DNA from: Moduliflexus sp964602655 | Lineage (GTDB): Bacteria; Moduliflexota; Moduliflexia; Moduliflexales; Moduliflexaceae | Length of the DNA: 29,337 nt | NCBI GenBank assembly: GCA_964602655.1 | Contig: CAZRSF010000079.1 | Coordinates: 1-29,337, forward strand | Direction of reading: 5' to 3' | Shown here: piece by piece, positions 14,817 to 23,151 of the stretch | Numbering within the stretch: position 1 is the stretch's first letter | How the letters are laid out: each line of letters opens with the position of its first letter | Notes under the pieces: model-generated | The model's database searches: none | Told to the model about the DNA's origin: nothing | The model's input: only the letters and a program-made list of their open reading frames with translations | Translations under genes and position numbers: made by a program

Positions 14817-15590
14817 ATGCTTGAGAAGAAGAATCTGGCAATTATTGATGACTTAAAACAGGAATTGGATGCATTCCGCCCGTTGACTGCCGAACAGACG
14901 CACAATTTAAAACGCCTGTTCGATATTGATTTTACCTATAATTCGACGGCCATCGAGGGCAATACGCTCACGCTGCAAGAAACGCGCGTGGTGCTGCTGG
15001 ATGGCATCACGATTGGCGGAAAGACGACGCGGGAACATCTGGAAATTCTCAACCATAAAGAAGCGATTGATTACATCGAAGAATTAGCGCGAAAACCAAT
15101 CGCCGAATATTCAAGAGCCGACATTACGAATATTCATTATTTGGTGCTAAAGGGGATTGACCCGGAGAATGCGGGAGCGTATCGAAACGTTCCGATGTAT
15201 GTGCGCTTGCAAGACGATTCGATTCATAAGTTTTGCGATCCGTTAAATATTCACGATGAGATGGAGGCGTTTTATGCCTGGTTTTGCTCCGAACATGCAG
15301 AGCATCCCATCATCACCGCCGCCGAAGCGCACACGCGATTTGTCAGCATTCACCCGTTTATTGACGGGAACGGGCGAACGGCGCGTTTGATTATGAATTT
15401 GATCTTGCTGCATCACGGCTTTCCTCCGGCAATTATCAAAATGACGCAGCGCGCAACGTATTTGGACGCGATTGAAGCATGGCAGCAAAACAATCAGAAA
15501 GAACCGCTTTTTAAACTCGTCTGTGCCGCCGTAAAAGAAAGTTTAGAACTTTACATTGACACGCTGAAAAATGGCGTGGTCTGGAAATAA
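14817..15590 (+). CDS. Fic/DOC family protein, class II with N-terminal inhibitory motif
   Basis: Predicted AMP-transferase (or other nucleotide/phosphate transferase) of the Fic family, 257 residues. The catalytic motif HPFIDGNGRTAR is complete at residues 179-190: the His, the Phe, the phosphate-anchoring GNGR and the final Arg. The autoinhibitory motif (S/T)xxxE(G/N) lies N-terminal to the Fic core as STAIEG at residues 43-48, with Glu47 the expected blocking residue. That makes it a self-inhibited class II protein, not a toxin needing a separate antitoxin. No antitoxin-like gene is adjacent and no C-terminal winged helix is evident. Start ATG 14817 has AAGG about 12 bases upstream, rather distant. 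Targets unknown. Confidence 0.93.
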   Translation: MLEKKNLAIIDDLKQELDAFRPLTAEQTHNLKRLFDIDFTYNSTAIEGNTLTLQETRVVLLDGITIGGKTTREHLEILNHKEAIDYIEELARKPIAEYSRADITNIHYLVLKGIDPENAGAYRNVPMYVRLQDDSIHKFCDPLNIHDEMEAFYAWFCSEHAEHPIITAAEAHTRFVSIHPFIDGNGRTARLIMNLILLHHGFPPAIIKMTQRATYLDAIEAWQQNNQKEPLFKLVCAAVKESLELYIDTLKNGVVWK

Positions 15591-15599
15591 TAACCGTTA

Positions 15600-15631
15600 A
15601 ACCCTGCCAGGGTTCGAACCCTGGCAGGGTT
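15600..15631. repeat. 32-bp perfect palindrome, GCCAGGG family
   Basis: aaccctgccagggttc followed directly by its reverse complement. It lies 9 bases after the Fic stop codon. Apart from the outermost bases it is the same sequence as 13976-14007. Confidence 0.9.
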
Positions 15632-15639
15632 AGTAACCC

Positions 15640-15700
15640 TCGCAAAAGCGCAGAGACGCAAAGACAGATATTTGTTTTGCGCCTCCGCGTCTTTGCGGTA
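15640..15700. repeat. Imperfect inverted repeat, cgcaaagacgc type
   Basis: A left arm with cgcagagacgcaaagac (15650-15666) and a right arm with gcgcctccgcgtctttgcgg (15679-15698) form an imperfect hairpin with an A/T-rich loop. It is immediately next to the GCCAGGG palindrome and directly precedes the Lrp/AsnC-type gene at 15709. This is a second, unrelated repeat family in the same gap. Confidence 0.6.
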
Positions 15701-15708
15701 AACACATT

Positions 15709-15990
15709 ATGGTCACAGCAATTACACTGATGAATGTAGAACGCGACAAAATCAATGAAGTCGCCGAACGAATGGTTGAAATACAGGGGGTCTCCGAAGT
15801 CTATTCCATCGGCGGACGCTATGATTTGATTGCGATCATCCGCGTCAAACATACCGACGAGTTAGCCGAAGTCGTCACGGAGCATATCCGCAAAATCGAA
15901 GGCATCCAGAAAACCGAAACCATGTTAGCGTTCCGCGCCTATTCGCGCCATGCGCTGGACGAAATGTTCTCCATCGGCATGGAGGAGTAG
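15709..15990 (+). CDS. Stand-alone Lrp/AsnC effector-binding (RAM) domain protein
   Basis: A 93-residue protein consisting only of the Lrp/AsnC ligand-binding fold (beta-alpha-beta-beta-alpha-beta): TAITLMNVERDKINEVAERM, VSEVYSIGGRYDLIAIIRV, then EHIRKIEGIQKTETMLAFR. The GGRYD turn matches the family's G.YD effector-loop hallmark. No DNA-binding helix-turn-helix is present and none is encoded just upstream. Such domains form dimers and octamers that bind amino acids. It ends 8 bases before trpG, so it is probably co-transcribed with trpG and trpD. A role in sensing tryptophan or another amino acid for this operon is inference. No ribosome binding site is obvious; the gene begins right after a repeat. 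Confidence 0.9.
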   Translation: MVTAITLMNVERDKINEVAERMVEIQGVSEVYSIGGRYDLIAIIRVKHTDELAEVVTEHIRKIEGIQKTETMLAFRAYSRHALDEMFSIGMEE

Positions 15991-15998
15991 GGGATTTT

Positions 15999-16586
15999 AT
16001 GAAAATTTTGATGATTGATAATTTCGACAGTTTCACCTATAATCTCGTCCAGTACTTCGGCGATTTGGGCGCAGAGATTCAGGTCTTCCGCAATAACGCG
16101 ATTTCAGTGGACGCAATTCAGGCCCATCATCCCGATGGGATCGTGATTTCTCCTGGCCCCGGTACGCCTGACGACTCCGGGATTACGCTCGACACGATCC
16201 GCACCTATGCCGGGAAAATTCCGATTTTTGGCGTTTGCTTGGGGCATCAGGCCATCGGGCAGGCGTTCGGCGGCAAGGTCGTCCGCGCCAAAGAATTGAT
16301 GCACGGCAAAACGTCGCAGATTTACCATAAAGGAGTCGGCATTTTCGCCGATTTGCCCAGCCCGCTGATTGCGACGCGCTATCATTCGCTCGTCGTCGCG
16401 CCGGAAAGTTTACCGGAGTGCCTGACTGTCACGGCGAATACCATGGACGGCGTGATTATGGGCGTGCAGCACAAAACGCTGCCGGTGTATGGCGTGCAGT
16501 TCCATCCGGAATCATTTCTGACTGTGTCGGGCAGACCGATGCTTCAGAATTTCTTGAACCTGATTGCAGAGAGGAAAAAATCATGA
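15999..16586 (+). CDS. trpG: Anthranilate synthase component II (glutamine amidotransferase)
   Basis: Hydrolyses glutamine and channels ammonia to TrpE. 195 residues, class I glutamine amidotransferase: oxyanion motif SPGPGTPDDSG, nucleophile Cys80 in GVCLGHQAIGQAFGG, and catalytic His169 and Glu171 in VQFHPES. MIDNFDSFTYNLVQYFG at the N-terminus is typical of TrpG/PabA. The ATG at 15999 follows an AGGGGA tract. Its TGA overlaps the trpD ATG (ATGA 16583-16586), showing translational coupling. TrpG rather than a dedicated PabA is favoured by the linked trpD and the nearby trpE; a dual role in folate synthesis cannot be excluded. Confidence 0.95.
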   Translation: MKILMIDNFDSFTYNLVQYFGDLGAEIQVFRNNAISVDAIQAHHPDGIVISPGPGTPDDSGITLDTIRTYAGKIPIFGVCLGHQAIGQAFGGKVVRAKELMHGKTSQIYHKGVGIFADLPSPLIATRYHSLVVAPESLPECLTVTANTMDGVIMGVQHKTLPVYGVQFHPESFLTVSGRPMLQNFLNLIAERKKS

Positions 16587-17599
16587 TTCGTATTGCGCTT
16601 GCGAAAGTGATTGAACGGCAGGATTTAACCCGTGACGAGGCGTTCCAGACGATGGAACAGATTATGAGCGGCGAGGCCACGCCCGCGCAGGTTGGCGCGT
16701 TTTTAGTCGCGTTGCGGATGAAAGGGGAAACGCCGTCGGAAATCGCCGGATTCGCCGAGTCCATGCGGAATAAAGCCACAAAAGTCCACACGACCCGCCG
16801 CGAACCGATGGTGGACATCGTCGGCACGGGCGGAGACAGCAAACATTCGATCAATGTCTCGACCATGTCGGCGTTTGTCGTGGCCGGAACGGGCGTGTTG
16901 GTGGCAAAACATGGCAACCGTTCCGTGTCGAGCAAATGCGGCGCGGCGGATGTGTTGGCGGCGCTCGGCGTGAATATCGAGATTGACGCGGAGCAGATGT
17001 CGCGCTGTCTCGACGAAGTCGGGATCGCATTCTTGTTTGCGCCGAAACTGCATGGCGCGATGAAGTTTGCCATCGGTCCGCGCCGGGAAATCGGCGTGCG
17101 CACGGTCTTCAATATTCTTGGCCCGATTACGAATCCGGCTGGCGCAAAACGTCAATTGATCGGTGTCTATGATGTCCGCTTGACGCGATTGTTAGCGGAG
17201 GTTTTGCAGCAATTGGATGCCGAGCATATCTGGCTTGTGCATAGCGAAGACGGCCTTGACGAGATTTCGCTGGCAGGCAAAACGCATGTCGCGGAATTGA
17301 AAGACGGGCAGATTCGCGAATTCGACATCACGCCCGCCGATTTTGGCCTGACCGCCTCTGCCGAAAGCATTGTTGGGGGCGAGGCAAACCAGAATGCCGA
17401 AATTGCGCGAGGTATTTTAAGCGGCAAGATCACTGGCGTAATGCGAGATGTCGTCTTAGCGAATTCCGCCGCCAGTCTGTATGTCGCCGGAAAAGTCGGC
17501 AGCATCAAAGATGGCGTCAAGCTTGCCGCCGATAGCATTGACAGCGGCGCCGCCCTGAAAAAATTGACCGCAATGGTCGCCTTCACGCAGACGTGCTGA
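16583..17599 (+). CDS. trpD: Anthranilate phosphoribosyltransferase
   Basis: Transfers phosphoribosyl from PRPP to anthranilate, the second step of tryptophan synthesis. The 338-residue protein has the PRPP-binding GTGGDSKHSINVST, the KHGNRSVSSKCGAADVLAALG stretch (first 20 residues fit the family exactly) and REIGVRTVFNILGPITNPA. The N-terminal helical domain carries the usual DEAFQTMEQIMSGEATPAQV. I start at ATG 16583, which overlaps the trpG stop by 4 bases and has GAGAGGA 8 bases upstream. A strong terminator follows at 17624, so the unit ends here and trpC, F, B and A must be elsewhere. Confidence 0.96.
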   Translation: MIRIALAKVIERQDLTRDEAFQTMEQIMSGEATPAQVGAFLVALRMKGETPSEIAGFAESMRNKATKVHTTRREPMVDIVGTGGDSKHSINVSTMSAFVVAGTGVLVAKHGNRSVSSKCGAADVLAALGVNIEIDAEQMSRCLDEVGIAFLFAPKLHGAMKFAIGPRREIGVRTVFNILGPITNPAGAKRQLIGVYDVRLTRLLAEVLQQLDAEHIWLVHSEDGLDEISLAGKTHVAELKDGQIREFDITPADFGLTASAESIVGGEANQNAEIARGILSGKITGVMRDVVLANSAASLYVAGKVGSIKDGVKLAADSIDSGAALKKLTAMVAFTQTC

Positions 17600-17623
17600 A
17601 TTGGAAATGAAACACTCGATAGC

Positions 17624-17672
17624 AAGACTCTCGAAGTTCGAACGCAACGAACAAACTTCGAGAGTCTTTTTT
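17624..17672 (+). terminator. Rho-independent terminator after trpD
   Basis: A 15-bp stem, aagactctcgaagtt (17624-17638) with aacttcgagagtctt (17654-17668), is followed by a continuing T-run (tttttt through 17672). It begins 25 bases after the trpD stop. The leftward glycosyltransferase gene ends at 17707, so it may also serve that gene. Confidence 0.9.
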
Positions 17673-17706
17673 ATGTTGTCGGCGTAATCGCGCGAGTTTC
17701 CTCTTG

Positions 17707-19293
17707 TCACGGCTTGCGCTGAAAGATTTCGATCTCCGGGTTCACCTTGTCAAGGTTGCTTGTGATGACGCGCTCCCCGTTTTTATACAGATCAGTCCGA
17801 TCTATCAGCAGATATTGCGGCGACGAGCGATAGTCGAGGATTTGGGTATATGGCGAAGATTCCTGGTGTAATTCGTCATAGAACTGCCGATTCATTTTGA
17901 GTTGCAAATCCGTGTTGATGATTAAGTATTCGGGATTTTCCTGTTTCACGCCTTCTATTGAGATCATGCGAGACGTATAAACGCATTGTTCGCAGTTCCA
18001 TTCCCAATCTCGCGGAAGAAACAACGGCTGGTCGGCGAGTATGAATGAGGCTTGCGGGGAAAGATGTTGTTTGATCCAGCGCTCAACGTAATAGCGCGAG
18101 TCATTGACCATCAAGCGGTCTATGGAAAAGGCGTATCCCGCGCTATATAGACCGATGATGCCGAGAAGCGTTATGCTGGCAACGCGCCAATTGCCCCGAA
18201 ATCGAAGGAGGTCGGCAGCCAGCTTCCCGCCGAAAAACGTGAATATGACGCATATACCAAGAAAATAGCGGTCGAAATCATGCAAAATCACATTGAGAAA
18301 AAAGAGATAATAGGAGATCGCCGGAATCAGCAATGCAAGCTGAAGATAATGCTTCTTTTTTTGCAACAGCGCATACCCGATGCCCACGACGCAGAGCAGG
18401 AAACTCGGCCATCCGAACGAAAATCTGAGATGGTTGAGGCTTTGCCACGCCATGCTGACGCGACCGGCGAACGTGTGGGGATATTTGACGTAAATTTGCG
18501 CCGGGCCGGTGATAAACTTAATATGCGCGACAAAACCATCCCAGTTGAAAAGAAGATTGTGCGCAAGCACAAACACAACCGCTCCGACGCCAAGCGCGGC
18601 CAGGTTCTCTCGATTGAAAATGATCCCAATCAAAGATGCTGACGTGTTCCGGCGTTTTTCGAACGCATGGCGCGACCAGAGAATCGGAAGAGGCGTCAGC
18701 ACATAAAATGCGTACGCCTGATCTTTCGTGCAGACTGCGAATGTCGCGGTGAGGGCGAAATAGAGATAGTCGCGAAAACGATGCCCCTTGAGAATGCGGA
18801 GATAACACAGCAGCGACCAGACGACCCAGAACAGATACGGCACGTCCACGTTCGCGATTTTGGCGTAATAGACGAACGGCGCGATGCAGGCGGTCAAGCC
18901 GCTGGCAAGCAATGCGGCGAGGTCATCAGCGATTTCTCGTCCGCATCTATACACCAACAGCACAATGCCGACTCCCATGATGATGCTCAAGAAGCGCCCC
19001 ATAAAAAAGAACGCCGTATATTGCGCATCGTTCGATAATGGGTGGACTGCGCGAAACGCGAATATGGGTGAATACGCGGCTGTCAAAAGATAATAATGCC
19101 ACGGAGGATAGGCATCCTCCCAGCCATGAGAAAAGCCTTGTCCGAGACCTTTCAGCGTCCGCGCCGGAATGATTTCATCCACCGCCCATCCGTCAAGGCT
19201 CGGAATGCCCCACCATACGCCATAGGCATTCACAAAAAGACTGAACAGGAGGATACCGATCAGAGCGATATTGTGCGTTTTAAGAGGTGTCAT
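17707..19293 (-). CDS. GT39-like membrane glycosyltransferase (PMT/ArnT type)
   Basis: Polytopic membrane protein of 528 residues, predicted to move a sugar from a polyprenyl-phosphate donor to a periplasmic acceptor. The N-terminal helix is followed by the first periplasmic loop with WAVDEI (acidic Asp39/Glu40, the usual catalytic/metal position of this fold) and then AYPPWHYYLL, a family hallmark. About ten further hydrophobic segments follow to roughly residue 395, then a soluble tail of about 130 residues containing an E/C segment (WEWNCEQCVY). The ATG at 19293 has no clear ribosome binding site. It diverges from the glycosidase-like gene. Acceptor (lipid A, protein or polysaccharide) cannot be told. 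Confidence 0.8.
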   Translation of the reverse strand: MTPLKTHNIALIGILLFSLFVNAYGVWWGIPSLDGWAVDEIIPARTLKGLGQGFSHGWEDAYPPWHYYLLTAAYSPIFAFRAVHPLSNDAQYTAFFFMGRFLSIIMGVGIVLLVYRCGREIADDLAALLASGLTACIAPFVYYAKIANVDVPYLFWVVWSLLCYLRILKGHRFRDYLYFALTATFAVCTKDQAYAFYVLTPLPILWSRHAFEKRRNTSASLIGIIFNRENLAALGVGAVVFVLAHNLLFNWDGFVAHIKFITGPAQIYVKYPHTFAGRVSMAWQSLNHLRFSFGWPSFLLCVVGIGYALLQKKKHYLQLALLIPAISYYLFFLNVILHDFDRYFLGICVIFTFFGGKLAADLLRFRGNWRVASITLLGIIGLYSAGYAFSIDRLMVNDSRYYVERWIKQHLSPQASFILADQPLFLPRDWEWNCEQCVYTSRMISIEGVKQENPEYLIINTDLQLKMNRQFYDELHQESSPYTQILDYRSSPQYLLIDRTDLYKNGERVITSNLDKVNPEIEIFQRKP

Positions 19294-19554
19294 TTGTATT
19301 ATTTTGCGACCGTTAATATGTCTGATAGCACGAGAAGACGACGCAAGTCGTTCTGTATGACGCCGCCTTTCAGGTCAAGGCAAAACATCGTCATTCATGT
19401 TTCATTGTGCTATCGGGTATCATTCTGCGAATTTTTTTCTTGCATTTCGCGGAGTTACGGCGCATAATACGTGTTTATGCGCGTCATAAAAGGCGGCGGC
19501 GTTCTCGGCGCTTCATGTCTCTCTGTCACTTTCAACTCAAAAGGAGTCAACGCT

Positions 19555-21912
19555 ATGGCATTTCCAGGAAGAATCACGCGAAACGGCAATCGGCTGCAAG
19601 TTCAGAATTTCAGCGGAGAACCGCGATTTTTTTTCATCGAAGAATTTGCGCTGATCCATTACTTTAACGAAGAAGTCTTTTCGTGGATTGATAAAATCGT
19701 CGCCTGCGGCGCAAACGGGATGCGCACGATGGGCATTTATGTGTACGATAAAGGTCAGGAACAGCAGCCGTTCGTCAAATCCGGCGACCGTTTCCTGCTC
19801 GATCAATTCAATCAGCCGTTTTTCGATTACATGAAACGGTGGGTGAAATATGCCAACGACAAGGGCGTTGTCGTGCTGTTCGAATTCTTCGATAACTGCC
19901 TGTTCTGGGCGACGGAATACACGCAGTACGATCCGTTTTATCCTCATTATAAACATGCTGGCGACCATTATGCCAAAACGGGCGCGTTTACCGATTCGAA
20001 TAATTCGCAGCTCATCCAGCTTCAAAAAAATTATATTCGGAAAGTCGTGGAAACGGTTCAGCCGTATGACAACGTGATGTTCGGCATTATGAACGAGTAT
20101 ATCGGCTCGCAGGAATGGCATTCCGCCATGTCGAAATATGTCAAAGAGGTATCGCAAAACCGCTGCTTGGTCGTGGGGTGCGATCATAATTCTCCGGCGA
20201 CCGCTGACCCGTATGCGGATGCCTGGTTCGTGCATACCGGCAATCGCGATTTTCTGACCTCCGGCAATCCGCACGTCTCTGAGGATATTGACGCCTTGCG
20301 CCGCCTGACTGGCGAAGGGAAGGCACTCGGCTATTCGAATGATGGGTTCGGCGACGACGGTCCGCGCGAAACGCCGGAGGACATGGAGCGATTGGCGCGA
20401 AATGCGATGAATAAAGGGATTCAGTTGCTCGGATTCATGGATCACAAGTCCTGGATTCCGACGCCGGGCAAGTTAGGCCCGCTGAACGAGGCGACCTATA
20501 AGGCAATTGCCAGAGCCTTTCCCCCGGCGCCGCAAAAGCCTGTGGCGAGATTCGAACTGAATGCCCGTTCGTTTACCGACCTGAAGAAAAAAAATGTGCC
20601 CGATGATGTGCTCAAAAAATTGGAACGGCTGAAAGACAAGCAATACATGACGCAAGAGGAGTTTCTTTTAGCGGTTCAAGGCACGATCGGGCGCAACCAG
20701 ACCGAACAATACAAAACGTTGCTGTTGAAATATGCCACGATTGGGCGGGCTGTCGAGGGCTTCGTGGATATTGCCGAGGTCGCGGCGCTCTTCTCGAATC
20801 ATCCGAATGTGACCCCCGAACGCGGCGGAAAGGCGATTCATACGACGACCGTTCAGGGCTTTCTCGCGTTCGGTTATCATAAATCCGGACTGCCGACCGT
20901 TCCGCTGCAAGCCGTGTTCAGCATCATGATTGACAACAACACCCAGGACGACGCGAATATTTTGATTTTAGATGTGTATGATCAACAACGAGATCGCATT
21001 ATTGCGAATGCGCTGATTACCCGGAAAGATTTCCCTAAAGCCGGCGATTTTGCTCTATTTAAGCTCAATTTCACGCCACCGAGTGCCTCGACCGACGTTG
21101 AAATCCGCATCTTCTATTTTGGCAATGCCTACGTCTGCGCGGATAGAATCGGCATCATGAACCCGGCGGAAACGACGGGACAAACCGACGCGGAATTGCT
21201 CGACACACTGCGGCGCGGTCAGGCAGGCGGCGGCAGCGGCAGCGATAATGGCAACGAAACGCAGGAATGGACATTGGTGATTGACGATAAACTGACCGAT
21301 GGACAGACGAAAGCGCAACGCGGGGGGGATGGTCATTTTACACCGAATGAAGGCTATGCCATTACCAGTCGAGAGCAGAGCTACCTGTTATATACTCCGG
21401 GCATTACCAAATCCATCAAGGTGGAATTCGATGCCAAAGGGTATATTCCGGGAGAACCGATGCTTGGCGCGAATGATCAAATGTCACTCATCGTGATGCA
21501 GGATGTCCCGCACGGCACAAACTGGGTGAACTGGCAATCTATTGACGGCTTTCTGTTTCAATTGCAAAAGTTGGCAAAATTCGAAAACTCCACCGATGGC
21601 CTGAAATTGAAAGCCGGGGCTGCGCTGCGCACCTCATTCGACGGCGAATGGAAAACCTATATGGGAGATGGCATGGTCGGGCATCCGCTCTCGTGGGACT
21701 CATCGAAAATCTATCATTGGACGATTGTATTCCAGCCAGAAAAGTTGGAAATCTCGCGTGATAACCAGATGATTTTCAAATACTGGATTGACCCGAAAGT
21801 CTTTGGCAGCGCGACGCAGCCGATTATTGTCTATATCGGCGGCGATTTCGGCGCGAATAATGTCAGTCCGCAAAATGTGACGTATTCGAACGTGAAGATT
21901 TATCGATCATAA
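19555..21912 (+). CDS. Glycoside-hydrolase-like TIM-barrel protein with C-terminal beta-sandwich domains
   Basis: 785 residues. Residues 1-330 resemble a clan GH-A (beta/alpha)8 barrel: NGNRLQVQNFSGEP, ACGANGMRTMGIYVYDKG, GVVVLFEFFDN and MFGIMNEYIG, where Glu181 after Asn is the usual acid/base. At the place of the second carboxylate, GYSNDGFGDDG has Asp263 rather than Glu. Residues 340-420 are helical and Lys-rich. A beta-rich domain (430-545, IMIDNNTQDDANILILDVYD) is followed by a Gly/Ser linker (GGGSGSDNGN) and a last domain (560-785) like a laminin-G/ConA-type jelly roll. No signal peptide is seen with the ATG at 19555, chosen because AAGGAG lies 8 bases upstream; an upstream GTG at 19471 does not create one either. 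The closest family is not certain. Confidence 0.7.
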   Translation: MAFPGRITRNGNRLQVQNFSGEPRFFFIEEFALIHYFNEEVFSWIDKIVACGANGMRTMGIYVYDKGQEQQPFVKSGDRFLLDQFNQPFFDYMKRWVKYANDKGVVVLFEFFDNCLFWATEYTQYDPFYPHYKHAGDHYAKTGAFTDSNNSQLIQLQKNYIRKVVETVQPYDNVMFGIMNEYIGSQEWHSAMSKYVKEVSQNRCLVVGCDHNSPATADPYADAWFVHTGNRDFLTSGNPHVSEDIDALRRLTGEGKALGYSNDGFGDDGPRETPEDMERLARNAMNKGIQLLGFMDHKSWIPTPGKLGPLNEATYKAIARAFPPAPQKPVARFELNARSFTDLKKKNVPDDVLKKLERLKDKQYMTQEEFLLAVQGTIGRNQTEQYKTLLLKYATIGRAVEGFVDIAEVAALFSNHPNVTPERGGKAIHTTTVQGFLAFGYHKSGLPTVPLQAVFSIMIDNNTQDDANILILDVYDQQRDRIIANALITRKDFPKAGDFALFKLNFTPPSASTDVEIRIFYFGNAYVCADRIGIMNPAETTGQTDAELLDTLRRGQAGGGSGSDNGNETQEWTLVIDDKLTDGQTKAQRGGDGHFTPNEGYAITSREQSYLLYTPGITKSIKVEFDAKGYIPGEPMLGANDQMSLIVMQDVPHGTNWVNWQSIDGFLFQLQKLAKFENSTDGLKLKAGAALRTSFDGEWKTYMGDGMVGHPLSWDSSKIYHWTIVFQPEKLEISRDNQMIFKYWIDPKVFGSATQPIIVYIGGDFGANNVSPQNVTYSNVKIYRS

Positions 21913-21940
21913 AAACAGAAACGCGAAATTATTCAAGGAA

Positions 21941-21971
21941 AACCTCACAGGTCTTAAAGACCTGTGAGGTT
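21941..21971. repeat. 31-bp palindrome holding the ribosome binding site of the next gene
   Basis: aacctcacaggtctt (21941-21955) pairs perfectly with aagacctgtgaggtt (21957-21971) around one central A. The right arm contains GAGGT at 21966-21970, 8 bases before the ATG at 21979, and is the only Shine-Dalgarno candidate for that gene. Confidence 0.85.
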
Positions 21972-21978
21972 AAACACC

Positions 21979-23151
21979 ATGAAATCACGTCTTTTGGGTA
22001 ACCTGCTCGCCTTACTGCTCGCCGCCGCCCTCTGGCTACCGTGCCTGCATCTCTTTTTCCGTCCGAAGGTCGCCGATTTCTGGCAAGAAAATGGCGTGCC
22101 GCCTGTTGCGCGGCAGCTTGCCGCCCGTCATCTTGCGATCTGGACTGATCCGCAGCTTCGGCAGCAGGAATTACAAAAGATGCAGGAACGCAATCCCGAA
22201 TGGGATTTTATGAGCCGGACGTACTTCGTGTTGGCGCTTGCGAATATGGCCTTGCGCGACCAGAGTTATCGCGCGCAGGCGCTTGAGATTATGGATGCGA
22301 TTCTCGATAATACGCTGACGGTCGAGCGGGACACCGGATTTCAATCCTTTATGCTCGCTTACGGCAAAGGCGGCGGATGGAAGATGCAACCGCCGCGCAG
22401 CATTTTTATTGACGGCGAAATCGCGCTGATGATCGCAGCGCGGCGCATGATCGAAGAACGCGCAGATTATCAGCCGCTATTGGCGGAGCGCGTCGCCATC
22501 ATGATCGAGCGCATGAAATTGAGTCCGGTGCTGTCAGCGGAAAGCTACCCGGACGAATGCTGGATTTTCTGCAATACGGTCGCATTAGCGGCAATTCGCC
22601 TTGCCGACCTGTTGGACGGCACGGATCACAACGCGTTTCTGCGCGACTGGATTGCGACGGCCAAACGCCGCTTGATTGAGCCACAGTCCGGCTTGCTGAT
22701 TTCGACGTATGCGGTTGACGGGACGCCGCTGCCTGCGGGTTTTGGGCCGGAAGGCACAAGTATCTGGATGGCGTGTAATTTGCTGCAAGTCGTTGACGCA
22801 GAATTTGCGGCGGATCAATATCGTCGGGCGCGGAAAGAATTAGGCCGATCAGTCTTAGGATTCGGCTTCTCGCGGGAATGGCCACCATCGTCGGAAGGCA
22901 CGATGGACATTGATTCCGGTCCGATTGTGCCGATTGTAGAAGCCAGCGCGAGCGCGAGCGGCCTGGCGTTTCTCGGCGCTGCCGCGTTTCAAGACGTGGA
23001 TTATCTGACGCAATTGATGACCTCGTTGAATTTCGCCGGGTTTCCGGTCAAACGCGGCGATGCGCTGCATTATCAGGCGAGCAACCCGGTCGGCGACGCG
23101 GTGCTGCTGTATGCGCTGACGCAGGGGCCGCTCTGGGAAAAAGCAAAATAA
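21979..23151 (+). CDS. Membrane-anchored protein, predicted (alpha/alpha) barrel; function unknown
   Basis: 390 residues. Residues 1-27 are a basic start plus a strong hydrophobic segment (LLGNLLALLLAAALWLPCL), either a signal anchor or an uncleaved signal, placing the rest in the periplasm. The rest is alternating helices with conserved-looking loops: GGWKMQPPRSIFIDGE, SYPDECWIFCNTVALAAIRL, FGPEGTSIWMACNLLQVVD and REWPPSSEGTMDIDSGP. The pattern suggests a six-hairpin helical barrel like those of some glycan-active or isomerase enzymes, and the Asp/Glu/Trp-rich loops could be an active site; I cannot assign a family. A GTG at 21964 lies inside the palindrome and is less likely as start. It follows the glycosidase-like gene by 66 bases, same strand. 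Confidence 0.8.
   Translation: MKSRLLGNLLALLLAAALWLPCLHLFFRPKVADFWQENGVPPVARQLAARHLAIWTDPQLRQQELQKMQERNPEWDFMSRTYFVLALANMALRDQSYRAQALEIMDAILDNTLTVERDTGFQSFMLAYGKGGGWKMQPPRSIFIDGEIALMIAARRMIEERADYQPLLAERVAIMIERMKLSPVLSAESYPDECWIFCNTVALAAIRLADLLDGTDHNAFLRDWIATAKRRLIEPQSGLLISTYAVDGTPLPAGFGPEGTSIWMACNLLQVVDAEFAADQYRRARKELGRSVLGFGFSREWPPSSEGTMDIDSGPIVPIVEASASASGLAFLGAAAFQDVDYLTQLMTSLNFAGFPVKRGDALHYQASNPVGDAVLLYALTQGPLWEKAK

Noticed and set aside
19537..20445. 302-codon minus-strand ORF
   Set aside because: It lies entirely opposite the glycosidase-like gene, is rich in His/Arg/Ile as expected for an antisense shadow, and has no recognisable motifs.
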